Shown: one piece after another, positions 24,970-34,073 of the stretch
Position numbering within the stretch: the first letter of the stretch is position 1
Layout of the letters: each line of letters begins with the position of its first letter
Assembly (NCBI GenBank): GCA_903863375.1
Contig: CAIPBT010000126.1
Coordinates: 1 to 44,383 of the forward strand
Length of the DNA: 44,383 nt
Direction: 5' to 3'
From: an uncultured Ferrovum sp.
Lineage (GTDB): Bacteria; Pseudomonadota; Gammaproteobacteria; Burkholderiales; Ferrovaceae
Position numbers and translations under genes: made by a program
Notes under the pieces: generated by a model
What the model was told of the DNA's origin: nothing
The model's input: the letters and a program-made list of their open reading frames with translations, nothing else
Databases searched by the model: none

Positions 24970-25470
24970 GTGACAATTTCCGATGACCAGAAAAACGCTG
25001 CGGCGGCTGGAGTCAGGGCCGGTCCGTCGTCAGCGCCTGCCAGCATGACGCCAACGGCCTCGCCCGGCCTGATGACCCGCCTGGCCTGCGGCCTGTACGA
25101 AGTGCTGCTGCTGGCCGGGGTACTGGTGCTGGCCGGTTTTGTGCTGGTGCCTTTCGGTCAGGTCCTCAACCACGACAATACCAGCCTGCAGTTGTACAAC
25201 CGCGCCTGGATGATGCTGGTGATCACGGTCTACTTCACGTGGTTCTGGACCCACGGCGGGCAGACCCTGCCGATGAAGACCTGGCGCATGCGCGTGGTCC
25301 GCCGTGACGGCGGCGCGCTCAGTCCGGCACTCGCGCTGGCGCGCATGCTGTTGGTGTTCCTGGGCATTGCCCTGCTCGGCCTGCCGTTCGCGTGGGCATT
25401 TGCCGACCCCGAGGGACTCTACCTGCACGACCGGCTGCTGGGCACCCGGCTGATCCGGATCACGGGCTGA
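24970..25470 (+). CDS. RDD family membrane protein
   Basis: About 166 residues from the GTG at 24970, or 141 from the ATG at 25045. The RDD domain starts 'LMTRLACGLYEVLLLAGVL' (the R..D..D signature is degenerate here, with R and E) and contains two to three further helices and the motif 'GGQTLPMKTWRMRVVRRDGG'. A C-terminal 'YLHDRLLGTRLIRI' retains the conserved HDxxxxT/RxV. Transport function is proposed for the family but unproven in general. It is the last gene of the sigma factor operon and convergent with lptG (54 bp). Confidence 0.85.
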   Translation: MTISDDQKNAAAAGVRAGPSSAPASMTPTASPGLMTRLACGLYEVLLLAGVLVLAGFVLVPFGQVLNHDNTSLQLYNRAWMMLVITVYFTWFWTHGGQTLPMKTWRMRVVRRDGGALSPALALARMLLVFLGIALLGLPFAWAFADPEGLYLHDRLLGTRLIRITG

Positions 25471-25524
25471 GAAACTCGACGCCACCTGCCGTCTGCGCGT
25501 CACCGACACTTCTGCCCGGCGCGC

Positions 25525-26601
25525 TCAGGCGCGGGCGTCCATCCAGCGCGACAGGGCCAGTGCCATACCCAGAAACAACAGGTTCGGTCCCAGCGTACTG
25601 GCCAGCGGACTCCAGTTGTAGAGCTCGCCCACGTAGGAAAACAGTCGGGACACCAAATAAAAGGTCAGTCCCAGGCCAATGCCGGTCATGATCTGGCGGC
25701 CCAGCCCGCCGGCGCGGCTGCGATGCATGCCGAAGGGCATGGCCAGCCACATCATCACCAGCACACTCAGGGGATACAGCGCCTTGCTCCATTGCGCGAT
25801 CTCGAAGCGCGTGGTGCGTTGCCGGTTTTCGCGCAGGTGCTGCACATAGGTGAACAGGTTCCAGAGCGACATCTGCTCTGGCTCCACCAGAAGCACCGAC
25901 AGGATGGCGGGGGTCAGCACCGAATGCCAGGGTTGTTCGTCAGCCGCCAGCAAGGTGGCAGCATCGCCAGTGAACCGGGTTTCCGATACGCCCTGCAGCC
26001 GCCACTCACCAGGCCCGGTGTATTCCCCCTGACGCGCCGACCGGATGGATGCCAGGCGGTTGTCGCTGGCGAAGCTGTAGATGCGCACCCCGCGCAAGGT
26101 GTTGTCGGGCAGGATTTCCTGAATGTTGACGAAACTGCGTTCATCCTTCACCCAAAGTCCCGAGCGGAACTGGGTGGCCACGAGGGAATTCAATGCCGAC
26201 AGGCGCCACTGCTGGGCGGCACTTTCGGACAGCGGCATCACCACTTCCCCAAGCACGAACCCGAGTACCACCAGCAGGCCGCCAACCCGCGCCAGCGCCG
26301 CCCCGAGGTCAACCCGGGAGAGGCCGGCTGCGCGCATGGCCGTGATTTCGGAGTGCACCGACAGGTTGGACAGACCGTACAGCGTACCGATCAGGGCCGA
26401 GATCGGGAACAGCTCATAGGCGTGCCCGGGCATGGCCAGCAGCACGAACACGAACATGCGCCCCACCGTGTAGTGGCCGCGCCCCAGGTCGTTCAGTTCG
26501 TGGATCAGGTCAAAAAAGGAAAACAGCAGGAGCAGGCCGGCGAACACCAGGCCAAACCCCTGCAGCACCTCGCGCGCGATGTAACGGTCCAGCAGCTTCA
26601 T
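25525..26601 (-). CDS. lptG: LPS export ABC transporter permease LptG
   Basis: 358 residues. The N-terminal 'MKLLDRYIAREVLQGFG' and 'ELFPISALIGTLYGLSNLS' plus 'HSEITAMRAAGLS' (the coupling helix region contacting LptB) are typical of LptG. A periplasmic beta-jellyroll (about 130-260) separates the first and last three transmembrane helices. With LptF and LptB it extracts LPS from the inner membrane. Unusually, lptF is not next to it. Instead the gene lies 19 bp after acs on the same strand, with no strong Shine-Dalgarno. Confidence 0.95.
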   Translation of the reverse strand: MKLLDRYIAREVLQGFGLVFAGLLLLFSFFDLIHELNDLGRGHYTVGRMFVFVLLAMPGHAYELFPISALIGTLYGLSNLSVHSEITAMRAAGLSRVDLGAALARVGGLLVVLGFVLGEVVMPLSESAAQQWRLSALNSLVATQFRSGLWVKDERSFVNIQEILPDNTLRGVRIYSFASDNRLASIRSARQGEYTGPGEWRLQGVSETRFTGDAATLLAADEQPWHSVLTPAILSVLLVEPEQMSLWNLFTYVQHLRENRQRTTRFEIAQWSKALYPLSVLVMMWLAMPFGMHRSRAGGLGRQIMTGIGLGLTFYLVSRLFSYVGELYNWSPLASTLGPNLLFLGMALALSRWMDARA

Positions 26602-26620
26602 CGCGCGCAGGTGCTACTGG

Positions 26621-28582
26621 TCACTTCACGGCTTCTTTCAGCTGATCCAGGATCGCCGGGTTTTCCAGGGTGGAGGTGTCCTGGGTGATCTCCTCGCCCT
26701 TGGCGAGCGAGCGCAGCAGACGGCGCATGATCTTGCCCGAGCGGGTTTTCGGCAGGTTGTCGCCAAAGCGGATCTCGTCCGGCTTGGCGATCGGGCCGAT
26801 CTGCTGCCCCACCCAGTCGCGCAGTTGGGCGGCAATGGTCTTGGCGGCGTCACCCGTCGCCCGGTCACCCTTCAGCACCACGAAGGCCACCACCGCCTCG
26901 CCCTTGATGTCGTGCGGCTTGCCGACCACGGCGGCCTCGGCCACCAGCGGGTTGGCCACCAAGGCCGATTCGATTTCCATGGTGCCCAGACGGTGACCGG
27001 AGACGTTTAGCACATCGTCCACGCGACCCATGATCCAGAAGTAACCATCCAGATCGCGGTTGGCCGAATCGCCCGCCAGATAATAGCCTTTCAGTTCCGG
27101 CGGGAAGTAGGCGGTCTTGAAGCGCTCGGGGTCGTTCCACAGCGTGCGCACTTGCGACGGGAAAGGCCGCTTGATCACCAGGAAACCGCCCTTGCCCTTC
27201 TCGACGTCCTCACCCAGTTCATCCACGATCGCCGCCATGATGCCCGGCAACGGGAAGGTGCACGAACCCGGCTTCAGGGCCACGGCGCCGGGCAGCGGCG
27301 CGATCATGTGGCTGCCGGTCTCGGTCTGCCACCAGGTGTCCACGATGGGGCAGCGGGCACCGCCGACCACGTTGTAATACCAGATCCAGGCTTCCGGATT
27401 GATCGGCTCGCCCACCGATCCCAACAGGCGCAGGCTGGACAGGTCGTACTTGCCCGGCAGGTCGCCGCCGGCCTTGATCAGCGAACGGATGGCCGTGGGT
27501 GCGGTGTAGAAGATGGTGACCTTGTGATCCTGGATCATGCGCCAGAAGCGGCCGGCATCCGGATAGGTGGGCACTCCCTCGAACACCACCTGGGTGCCGC
27601 CGGCGGCCAGCGGGCCATAGGCCACGTACGAGTGCCCGGTGATCCAGCCCACGTCGGCCGTACACCAGAACACGTCGTTATCCTTGAAATCGAACACCCA
27701 TTCCAGGCTGGCCAGCGCGCCAAGCAGATAACCGCCACTGGAGTGCTGCACGCCCTTCGGCTTGCCGGTCGAGCCACTGGTGTAGAGGATGAACAGTGGG
27801 TGCTCGGCACTGACGAATTCCGGCGGGCAGGTCTCGGCCTGGCCGGCCTGGAAGTCGTCCCACCAGATGTCACGGCTGGCATCAAAGGCGGTCGGTGCAC
27901 CGGTGCGGCGATACACCACCACACCCTTCACCGAACCCGTACCACCCATCGCCAGGGCCTCGTCCACCGCCGGCTTCAACGGAATCGCCTTGCCGCCGCG
28001 GAACTGACCGTCGGAGGTGATCACCAGCACGGCGCCCGCGTCGACAATGCGCTCGTTCAGGCTCTTGGACGAAAACCCGCCAAACACCACCGAGTGGATC
28101 GCGCCGATGCGCGCGCAGGCCTGCATGGCGACGATTGCTTCCACGCTCATCGGCAGGTAGATCACCACACGGTCGCCTTTCTGAACGCCCTTGGCCTTCA
28201 GAGCATTGGCGAAACGGCAGACGCGTGCGTGCAGCTCGCGGTAGGTCACCCGGGTGACCTCGCCGCCATCGGCCTCGAAGATCACGGCCACCTTGTCGCC
28301 CCGCGTGGCGAGATGGCGATCCAGGCAGTTGTAGGAAACGTTCAGGGTGCCGTCGGCAAACCAGGTGTAGAAGGGTGCGTTGCTCTCATCGAGCGATTGG
28401 GTGAATGGCGTGTGCCAGTCGATGCGCGCGCTCGCCTGCTTGGCCCAGAACCCGCCGTAATCCGCCTCTGCCTCGGCACACAGCGCCTGATACGCCTGCA
28501 TGCTCGGCACATGGGACTTGCTGGTGAAAGCGTCAGACGGGGGGAACAACCGGTTCTCGTTGAGGGCCGATTCGATGCTCAT
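26621..28582 (-). CDS. acs: Acetyl-CoA synthetase (AMP-forming)
   Basis: 653 residues, the standard Acs length. It activates acetate via acetyl-AMP. '[20 protein letters not shown]' is the P-loop-like A3 motif, and '[19 protein letters not shown]' the A5 motif. '[13 protein letters not shown]' holds the lysine that is acetylated in regulated Acs enzymes. GAGGAGAAAAA precedes the ATG at 28582. The 176-bp upstream region carries the palindrome described separately. Co-transcription with lptG is suggested by the 19-bp spacing. Confidence 0.98.
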   Translation of the reverse strand: MSIESALNENRLFPPSDAFTSKSHVPSMQAYQALCAEAEADYGGFWAKQASARIDWHTPFTQSLDESNAPFYTWFADGTLNVSYNCLDRHLATRGDKVAVIFEADGGEVTRVTYRELHARVCRFANALKAKGVQKGDRVVIYLPMSVEAIVAMQACARIGAIHSVVFGGFSSKSLNERIVDAGAVLVITSDGQFRGGKAIPLKPAVDEALAMGGTGSVKGVVVYRRTGAPTAFDASRDIWWDDFQAGQAETCPPEFVSAEHPLFILYTSGSTGKPKGVQHSSGGYLLGALASLEWVFDFKDNDVFWCTADVGWITGHSYVAYGPLAAGGTQVVFEGVPTYPDAGRFWRMIQDHKVTIFYTAPTAIRSLIKAGGDLPGKYDLSSLRLLGSVGEPINPEAWIWYYNVVGGARCPIVDTWWQTETGSHMIAPLPGAVALKPGSCTFPLPGIMAAIVDELGEDVEKGKGGFLVIKRPFPSQVRTLWNDPERFKTAYFPPELKGYYLAGDSANRDLDGYFWIMGRVDDVLNVSGHRLGTMEIESALVANPLVAEAAVVGKPHDIKGEAVVAFVVLKGDRATGDAAKTIAAQLRDWVGQQIGPIAKPDEIRFGDNLPKTRSGKIMRRLLRSLAKGEEITQDTSTLENPAILDQLKEAVK

Positions 28583-28668
28583 GAACTGTTTTTCTCCTCA
28601 CTGCTGGCTTGGGGCTGGCTCAGGGGGGCACAACGGGCGGGCGCCGCCTGAAACATTCGTTTAAAACC

Positions 28669-28709
28669 TTATGATAATCATCAGCTTTTTTAGCTTGACC
28701 ACGATTATA
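28669..28709 (-). promoter_or_regulatory. Palindrome and -10-like element upstream of acs
   Basis: ATGAT-A-ATCAT (28671-28681) is a perfect 5-1-5 palindrome. Extended to 7-1-7 (28669-28683) it matches 11 of 14 positions of the Fur-type half-site TGATAAT/ATTATCA. A TATAAT stands at 28704-28709 on the minus strand but without a recognisable -35. A regulator site is plausible; its identity is not established. Confidence 0.35.
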
Positions 28710-28758
28710 AGGCCAGCGTCGCCGGTTTGGGTACGGGCCAGGAACAAATGGCCGCCGA

Positions 28759-29925
28759 TCAGTGCCCGGACAGCCGTGACAATTCCGCCACAGCAGGGGC
28801 GTAGGAGGACTGTGACGGATCGCAGCTCTGCCGTGCCTGTTCCAGCGCCTGCCGTGCCGGTCCGGACTTGCCATGCACCAGATACCACTCGGCCACCTGA
28901 TATTGGGCACGGCAGCTGCGCTGCCGCTGCATCCAGGGGTCGTGGTCCTGGGTTGAGCCCAGCACCTGCTCCGGGGTCGCCTTTTCCATGAACAGGGCGA
29001 GCCCGGTCGGAATGCCCTGCTTCTCGTCCAGGTTCCGGGTCAGGGTTGCCAGCTCCTTGCTGGCGTCCTGGCCTGCGCGCTGCAGCGCCATCACCAGATC
29101 GATGGCCGACTCATCATCGGGCCGCACTTCGCGTTCCCGCCGGAAGGCCTGGGCGGCCGCCGCAAAATCCCCCTGGCAGACCTGCAGCACGGCAAGGCCG
29201 CTCAGCGCATTGGCGTAGCGCGGATTGGCCTGCAGGGCCGCCTCGAGATCGGCCTTGGCCGCCGCATAGTCACGCTGGGCGAGATAGGCCTTGGCGCGCC
29301 CGACGTACACCAGCTCGACATTGGCGGGGGCCAGCCGCAACGCTTCACTCTCGGCCGCCAGGGCGCCGGCAAGGTCGCGGTTCATCAACCGCGCCTGCCC
29401 CAGATTGGCCCAGGCAAACGCATACTTGGGCGACAGCTTGACCGCCTGCTCCTCGTCGGCCACCGCCCGGGCTGCCTCGCCCTGCTGCAGGAACAGCACG
29501 GCGCGCGAATTCCAGGTGCTGGCCAAGGTAGCATCCAGCCGGATCGCGTCATCGAAGTCCTGGTGCGCCTCTGCCATCGCCCCCTCGGCCAGCCGGGTCA
29601 GGCCACGCTGGTTGAGCACGGCGGCATGCCGGGTGTCAGACAGCCCGGGCTGTCCGGCGGCCGCCGTGCAATGGCGGATGATGTCCTGCCGCGAACCCTG
29701 CCGCTTCAGGCAGGCGTCCAGCTCCTCATCGGCCGCCCGGGCACCAGGGATGAGTGCCATGGCCATGAGCACGGCGGGGATCGCCGGCCAGGAGACACCC
29801 GGCTTGGGAATCAAACTGCCGGCGTTGCACGTCCCGGCGATGCGCGACCCGACCATGGGCGATCGGGCGGCTGGCGACAGCCTGGCGCAGCGGCGAATGA
29901 TTCGAAGAACCTGAAAAACCAGCAT
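28759..29925 (-). CDS. Secreted tetratricopeptide (TPR) repeat protein
   Basis: 388 residues. A signal-like segment (VLMAMALIPGARA, predicted cleavage before ADEELD) suggests a periplasmic location. The mature protein holds about five to six TPR units, for example 'LNQRGLTRLAEGAMAEAHQD', 'WANLGQARLMNRDLAGALAA' and 'LSGLAVLQVCQGDFAAAAQA', with the usual W/G/A pattern. Such superhelices scaffold protein complexes. The partner is unknown. AGGAG lies 7-8 nt before the ATG at 29925, which fixes the start. The N-region before the signal is long (about 40 residues). Confidence 0.82.
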   Translation of the reverse strand: MLVFQVLRIIRRCARLSPAARSPMVGSRIAGTCNAGSLIPKPGVSWPAIPAVLMAMALIPGARAADEELDACLKRQGSRQDIIRHCTAAAGQPGLSDTRHAAVLNQRGLTRLAEGAMAEAHQDFDDAIRLDATLASTWNSRAVLFLQQGEAARAVADEEQAVKLSPKYAFAWANLGQARLMNRDLAGALAAESEALRLAPANVELVYVGRAKAYLAQRDYAAAKADLEAALQANPRYANALSGLAVLQVCQGDFAAAAQAFRREREVRPDDESAIDLVMALQRAGQDASKELATLTRNLDEKQGIPTGLALFMEKATPEQVLGSTQDHDPWMQRQRSCRAQYQVAEWYLVHGKSGPARQALEQARQSCDPSQSSYAPAVAELSRLSGH

Positions 29926-30031
29926 GCAACGCTCCTGTTGGAATCGGACGATAGATCGACGGTGAACATCGGTGCGACCTGACATGGGTGGGGCATGGGC
30001 CGGGGTCTGACCATAGCCCAAGTCTCTGCGG

Positions 30032-30385
30032 TCAGAGGATCGTCTCGACCCTCTCCAGGGGCAGGATGGCACCATACCGTTCCGCTTTCCGCCTGAAGTG
30101 TTGATCCGCCGTCACCAGCACCGCGCTGGCATGCTCAAGCGCCACCGCATGGTAGAGCGTATCGAACAGGTAATGTCCGGTTTCGATGGCAAGCCGGGTC
30201 GCTCGCTGCATCACGTCTGCCGTGTCGCAGACCGCGAATTGCATGGCGGCCAACACGCCGACGTCCGCTGTGCAGTCTGTGGGCTCAGGCGCGCCAGCAC
30301 CGCTTGTGGCCTGTTCAGGGCTGGACACAGCACGGTCACGCCTGGGCGTATCATTCCAGGGCGGCATTCCGGCCGTTTCCACCAC
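30032..30385 (-). pseudogene. Truncated PIN-domain (VapC-like) toxin remnant
   Basis: The last 70 codons match the C-terminal half of VapC-type PIN nucleases: 'ATRLAIETGHYLFDTLYHAV' aligns with the A..tG.s.yDalY.a.A block (the third acidic residue is Asp in FDTLY), and 'ASAVLVTADQHFRRKAERYG' with the LVTAD motif. The N-terminal half with the first catalytic Asp (the DxN motif) is absent in every frame upstream, and no antitoxin gene is present. The preceding 47 codons are unrelated. An ATG at 30244 may be the effective start of what remains. Probably a decayed toxin-antitoxin locus; no activity is expected. Confidence 0.72.
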
Positions 30386-30419
30386 CCGACCGTGCGCTTA
30401 GCGCCCGAAAGATCCGACC

Positions 30420-31943
30420 ATGACCATCATCCGCCAGGCTGACCTGATCGACAGTGTTGCCAACGCCCTGCAGTACATTTCCTACTACCACCCGGCCGAC
30501 TACCTGCGCGCCCTGGGTGACGCCTACAAGGCCGAGACCTCGCCGGCGGCGCGCGACGCCATTGCGCAGATCCTGACCAATTCGCGCATGTGCGCCGAGG
30601 GGCGCCGGCCGATCTGCCAGGACACCGGCATCGTGGTGGTATTCCTGAGAGTGGGCATGGAGGTGCGCTGGGACGCCACGCTCTCGCTGCAGGACATGGT
30701 GAACGAAGGGGTGCGCCGGGCCTACCTGCATCCCGACAACACCCTGCGCGCCTCGATCGTGGCCGACCCGGCTGGCCGGCGCAGCAACACCAAGGACAAC
30801 ACGCCGGCTGTGGTGCACGTCGAGCTGGTGCCCGGCAACACGGTGGAGGTGTCGCTGGCAGCCAAGGGCGGCGGCTCGGAGAACAAGAGCAAATTCGTGA
30901 TGCTCAACCCGTCCGACTCGCTGGTCGACTGGGTGCTGAAAACCGTACCCACCATGGGCGCTGGCTGGTGCCCGCCGGGCATGCTGGGCATCGGCATCGG
31001 CGGCACGGCGGAAAAGGCGATGCTGATGGCCAAGGAAGCGCTGATGCAGCCCATCGACCTGCACGACCTGAAGGCGCGCGGTCCCGCCAACCGCATCGAA
31101 GAACTGCGGCTGGAACTGCACGAAAAGGTCAATGCCCTGGGTATTGGTGCGCAGGGCCTGGGTGGCCTGACCACCGTGCTTGACGTCAAGATTCTCGACT
31201 ATCCCACCCACGCCGCGTCGCTGCCGGTGGCGATGATCCCGAACTGTGCCGCCACCCGGCATGCCCATTTTGTGCTGGACGGTTCCGGGGCAGCCATCAT
31301 CGAACCGCCTGCGCTGTCCGACTGGCCCGACGTCACCTGGGCCCCCAGCCAGGACGCCCGGCGGGTCAACCTGGATACCGTGACCGCCGCCGAGGTCGCC
31401 ACCTGGAAGCCGGGCGAAACCCTGTTGCTGAACGGCAAGCTGTTGACCGGCCGCGATGCCGCCCACAAGCGCATCGCCGATCTCTTCGCCAAGGGCGAGA
31501 GCCTGCCAGACGGCGTCGACTTCCGCGGACGCTTCATCTATTACGTCGGCCCGGTCGATCCGGTGCGCGACGAAGTGGTGGGACCCGCCGGCCCGACCAC
31601 GGCCACGCGCATGGACAAGTTCACGCGCATGATGCTGGAAAAAACCGGCCTGCTCGGCATGATCGGCAAGGCCGAACGCGGTCCCACGGCCATCGAGGCG
31701 ATTCGTGACCACCACAGCGTCTACCTGATGGCGGTGGGCGGGGCCGCGTATCTGGTCTCGAAGGCGATCAAGTCCTCGCGCGTGGTGGCCTTTGCCGACC
31801 TCGGCATGGAAGCCATCTATGAATTCGAGGTGGAAAACATGCCGGTGACCGTGGCGGTGGATGCGCAGGGCACCTCGGTGCACCAGACCGGTCCGGCCGA
31901 ATGGAAGGCACGGATTGCCGGCATCCCCGTGGTGCAGGGCTGA
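30420..31943 (+). CDS. fumA: Fumarate hydratase, class I (iron-sulfur)
   Basis: 507 residues. The N-terminal alpha domain carries the [4Fe-4S] cysteines: 'SRMCAEGRRPICQDTGIVVV' (two), and later 'TMGAGWCPPGMLGIGIGG' (third). 'AAKGGGSENKSKFVMLNPSD' is the family substrate-binding block. The C-terminal beta domain runs from about residue 330, with 'VGPVDPVRDEVVGPAGPTT'. It interconverts fumarate and malate in the TCA cycle, or tartrate in close homologues, though the single-chain form favours fumarase. It is oxygen-sensitive by family. Confidence 0.95.
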   Translation: MTIIRQADLIDSVANALQYISYYHPADYLRALGDAYKAETSPAARDAIAQILTNSRMCAEGRRPICQDTGIVVVFLRVGMEVRWDATLSLQDMVNEGVRRAYLHPDNTLRASIVADPAGRRSNTKDNTPAVVHVELVPGNTVEVSLAAKGGGSENKSKFVMLNPSDSLVDWVLKTVPTMGAGWCPPGMLGIGIGGTAEKAMLMAKEALMQPIDLHDLKARGPANRIEELRLELHEKVNALGIGAQGLGGLTTVLDVKILDYPTHAASLPVAMIPNCAATRHAHFVLDGSGAAIIEPPALSDWPDVTWAPSQDARRVNLDTVTAAEVATWKPGETLLLNGKLLTGRDAAHKRIADLFAKGESLPDGVDFRGRFIYYVGPVDPVRDEVVGPAGPTTATRMDKFTRMMLEKTGLLGMIGKAERGPTAIEAIRDHHSVYLMAVGGAAYLVSKAIKSSRVVAFADLGMEAIYEFEVENMPVTVAVDAQGTSVHQTGPAEWKARIAGIPVVQG

Positions 31944-32036
31944 ACGACGGCGGGGCTGCCGTGCCACGTAAAGATTGTAAAGGCGGGCCGTTTGCACGTA
32001 CCTTAGCCTTTGTCTGCAGCCTGGCACGCCCGTCCT

Positions 32037-32345
32037 ATGTTCTCGCCCATCACCGTAGAAGTGCCGGAGGAATTGCGTGCGCTGCTGCCAACCTTCCTCC
32101 ACAACCGTCAGGCCGATGTGGCGCTGCTGGAAGCCGCGCTCGCCGTGGGCGACCTGATGACCATCCAGCAGACCGGTCACAACCTGAAGGGGGTCGGCGG
32201 CGGCTATGGCTTCATCCAGATCACCCGCCTGGGCGAACGCCTGGAAGCCCTGTGCGCCGTCGGCGACCGGCTTGCCCTGGCCGACTGCATCCATGACCTG
32301 CGCGCATTCCTGGCCCATGTGAACGTGGTGTTCGTCTCCGGATGA
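32037..32345 (+). CDS. Histidine-phosphotransfer (HPt) domain protein
   Basis: 102 residues, a single four-helix HPt module. The phospho-accepting His48 lies in TGHNLKGVGGGYGF, matching the H-x-L-K-G consensus. It would relay phosphate between a hybrid kinase and a receiver. The last 4 bp overlap the receiver-cyclase gene (ATGA), so the two proteins are likely made in fixed ratio and act together. No kinase gene is in this window. I chose the ATG at 32037; in-frame codons upstream add only nine residues. Confidence 0.88.
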   Translation: MFSPITVEVPEELRALLPTFLHNRQADVALLEAALAVGDLMTIQQTGHNLKGVGGGYGFIQITRLGERLEALCAVGDRLALADCIHDLRAFLAHVNVVFVSG

Positions 32346-33604
32346 GCCTGCCACCGCGTCCTGCCAGCCGCGCCTCGCCCGACCTGCGTTCGCTGGAAGG
32401 GGCGGAAGTGCTGGTGGTGGACGATCATGAAGACACCACTTCGCTGATCCGGCTTTACCTGGAGCGCGCCGGATTTGTGGTGCGCACCAGCCGCGACGGG
32501 GAACAGGCCCTGGCCATGGTGCCGGTGGTGCGTCCTTCGGTGGTGCTGCTCGACATCATTCTGCCCGGCATCGACGGCCTGGAAGTGTGCCGCCGACTGA
32601 AGGCCGAACCCTCGACCATCGACATTCCGGTGGTGCTGGTCACGGCCCTCTCGCGACGGGAAGACCGGGTGCGCGGCATCGAGGCCGGTGCCGACGATTT
32701 CCTGTCCAAGCCGGTGCACGCCGAAGAACTGGTGGCCAGGGTGCGCACCCTGGCGCGCCTGTCAGAAATGCGGCGCGCCCTGGAGTACGAGCGCCTGGAG
32801 CGCGAGGTCGACCGGCGCCGCCAGATGCAGCGCACCTTCGAGCGCTACATCGCCCCGGAAGTGCTGTCGGAAGTGCTGGCCGCCGGCAATTCGCCGGAAA
32901 GCCTGCTGTCGCGCCACCTGCGCACCGACGCGATTGCGCTGTTCGCCGACCTGCGCGGCTTCACGCGCATGTCGGAAACGCTCGAGGCCGACCGGGTGGT
33001 GGCCCTGCTCAACGAATTCTTCACCACGCTGACCGAAGTGACCTACGCCTACGAAGGCACGGTGTTCAACATGGCCGGCGACAGCCTGCTGATCGGCTTC
33101 AACGTGCCGATCGCCCGTGCCGACTCGGCCACGCGCGCCATCCTGGCAGCCTGCACCATGCAGAGCCAGTTCCTCGACATCGCCGAGCGCTGGCGCAACG
33201 AAGACCAGATCGAGGTCGGACTGGGCATCGGTATCTGCGGCGGCAATGTGGTGGTGGGCAATGTCGGATCGCGCACCTACATGACCTACACCATGATCGG
33301 CGATGCCGTGAATGTAGCTGCACGCCTGATGCAGAACGCCAAGGCAGGCGAAATTCTGATCTCGAGCAATGTGCTGCAGCAGACCAATGGACTGGACGCC
33401 TATTATCAGCCCGAGCCGATCGAGCCCATCCTGCTGAAGGGAAAATCCAGGCCGATCGAGGCCTACCGCATTGCCCGGGTATTCTCCGAAAGCCAGGAGC
33501 GCGACAGCCGCTCCCCGTCGGGCGGCCCCCCGGAACCCTCCAGCCAACGTCCAGAGGTAAGCCAGGCCGAACCAGCTGGCCTGCCCAACCGTCACCCGGC
33601 GTGA
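32342..33604 (+). CDS. Receiver-domain class III adenylate/guanylate cyclase
   Basis: 420 residues. A REC domain (about 20-140) has DDHED acidic residues, phospho-acceptor Asp in LLDIILPGIDG, and Lys in LSKPVHAEE. A coiled linker (150-170) leads to a class III cyclase domain (about 195-380). Metal ligands are Asp203 (FADLRGF) and Asp247 (GD). The transition-state pair is Asn324 and Arg328 in VNVAARL. The base-selecting Lys is Asn243 here, and its partner is Thr317. So ATP/GTP choice, or activity itself, is uncertain. Phosphotransfer from the adjacent HPt is likely to control it. Confidence 0.93.
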   Translation: MSLPPRPASRASPDLRSLEGAEVLVVDDHEDTTSLIRLYLERAGFVVRTSRDGEQALAMVPVVRPSVVLLDIILPGIDGLEVCRRLKAEPSTIDIPVVLVTALSRREDRVRGIEAGADDFLSKPVHAEELVARVRTLARLSEMRRALEYERLEREVDRRRQMQRTFERYIAPEVLSEVLAAGNSPESLLSRHLRTDAIALFADLRGFTRMSETLEADRVVALLNEFFTTLTEVTYAYEGTVFNMAGDSLLIGFNVPIARADSATRAILAACTMQSQFLDIAERWRNEDQIEVGLGIGICGGNVVVGNVGSRTYMTYTMIGDAVNVAARLMQNAKAGEILISSNVLQQTNGLDAYYQPEPIEPILLKGKSRPIEAYRIARVFSESQERDSRSPSGGPPEPSSQRPEVSQAEPAGLPNRHPA

Positions 33605-33987
33605 TGGGCCGCCCAGAAGGCGCGCAGACGGTCAGCCAGCTGCAAGGGATCGAAAGGTTTGCGCACCTGCCCGATGATGCCCGGCCCCTCCAGCCGTCCC
33701 CTCTGCTCTTCCACGCCATGCGCCGTACTGAATACCGCCAGCGTGTCCTGCCAGCCGGCACGCGCACGCAGCAGGTCAAGCAGGGTGCGCCCATCCATGC
33801 CGGGCATGCTGTAGTCCATCACGATCAGATCGGGGGCCCCGGCAGGGTTCTCGGCCAGGGCCAGCGCCGCCTGCACCGTGTCACAGGTTTCCACCTGCAG
33901 CCGACCGAGCTTGACCAGGGCCAGCTTGCCGATCTCGAGGATGTCCGGATGGTCATCGATGTACAGAATCGTTTGCAGCGTTTTCAT
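33592..33987 (-). CDS. Single-domain response regulator (CheY-like)
   Basis: 131 residues with only a receiver domain: acidic pair DD in YIDDHPD, phospho-acceptor Asp in IVMDYSMPGMDG, conserved Thr/Ser in FSTAHG, and Lys in VRKPFDP. There is no output domain. It may act as a phosphate sink or as a partner for the HPt protein of the neighbouring module. It converges on the receiver-cyclase gene with a 13-bp overlap and lies divergent from mfd. Confidence 0.92.
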   Translation of the reverse strand: MKTLQTILYIDDHPDILEIGKLALVKLGRLQVETCDTVQAALALAENPAGAPDLIVMDYSMPGMDGRTLLDLLRARAGWQDTLAVFSTAHGVEEQRGRLEGPGIIGQVRKPFDPLQLADRLRAFWAAHHAG

Positions 33988-34041
33988 GGGCTGATTTTAG
34001 CACTACCCATGCATCGGCCACACCCATCGGAACAGCCACCG

Positions 34042-34047
34042 TATAAT
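34042..34047 (+). promoter_or_regulatory. -10-like TATAAT before mfd
   Basis: A perfect TATAAT 26 bp before the mfd GTG start. No -35 match stands 16-18 bp upstream, so promoter strength is uncertain. Confidence 0.4.
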
Positions 34048-34073
34048 CTGCGGCTCTGTTGACGACACCTGCC

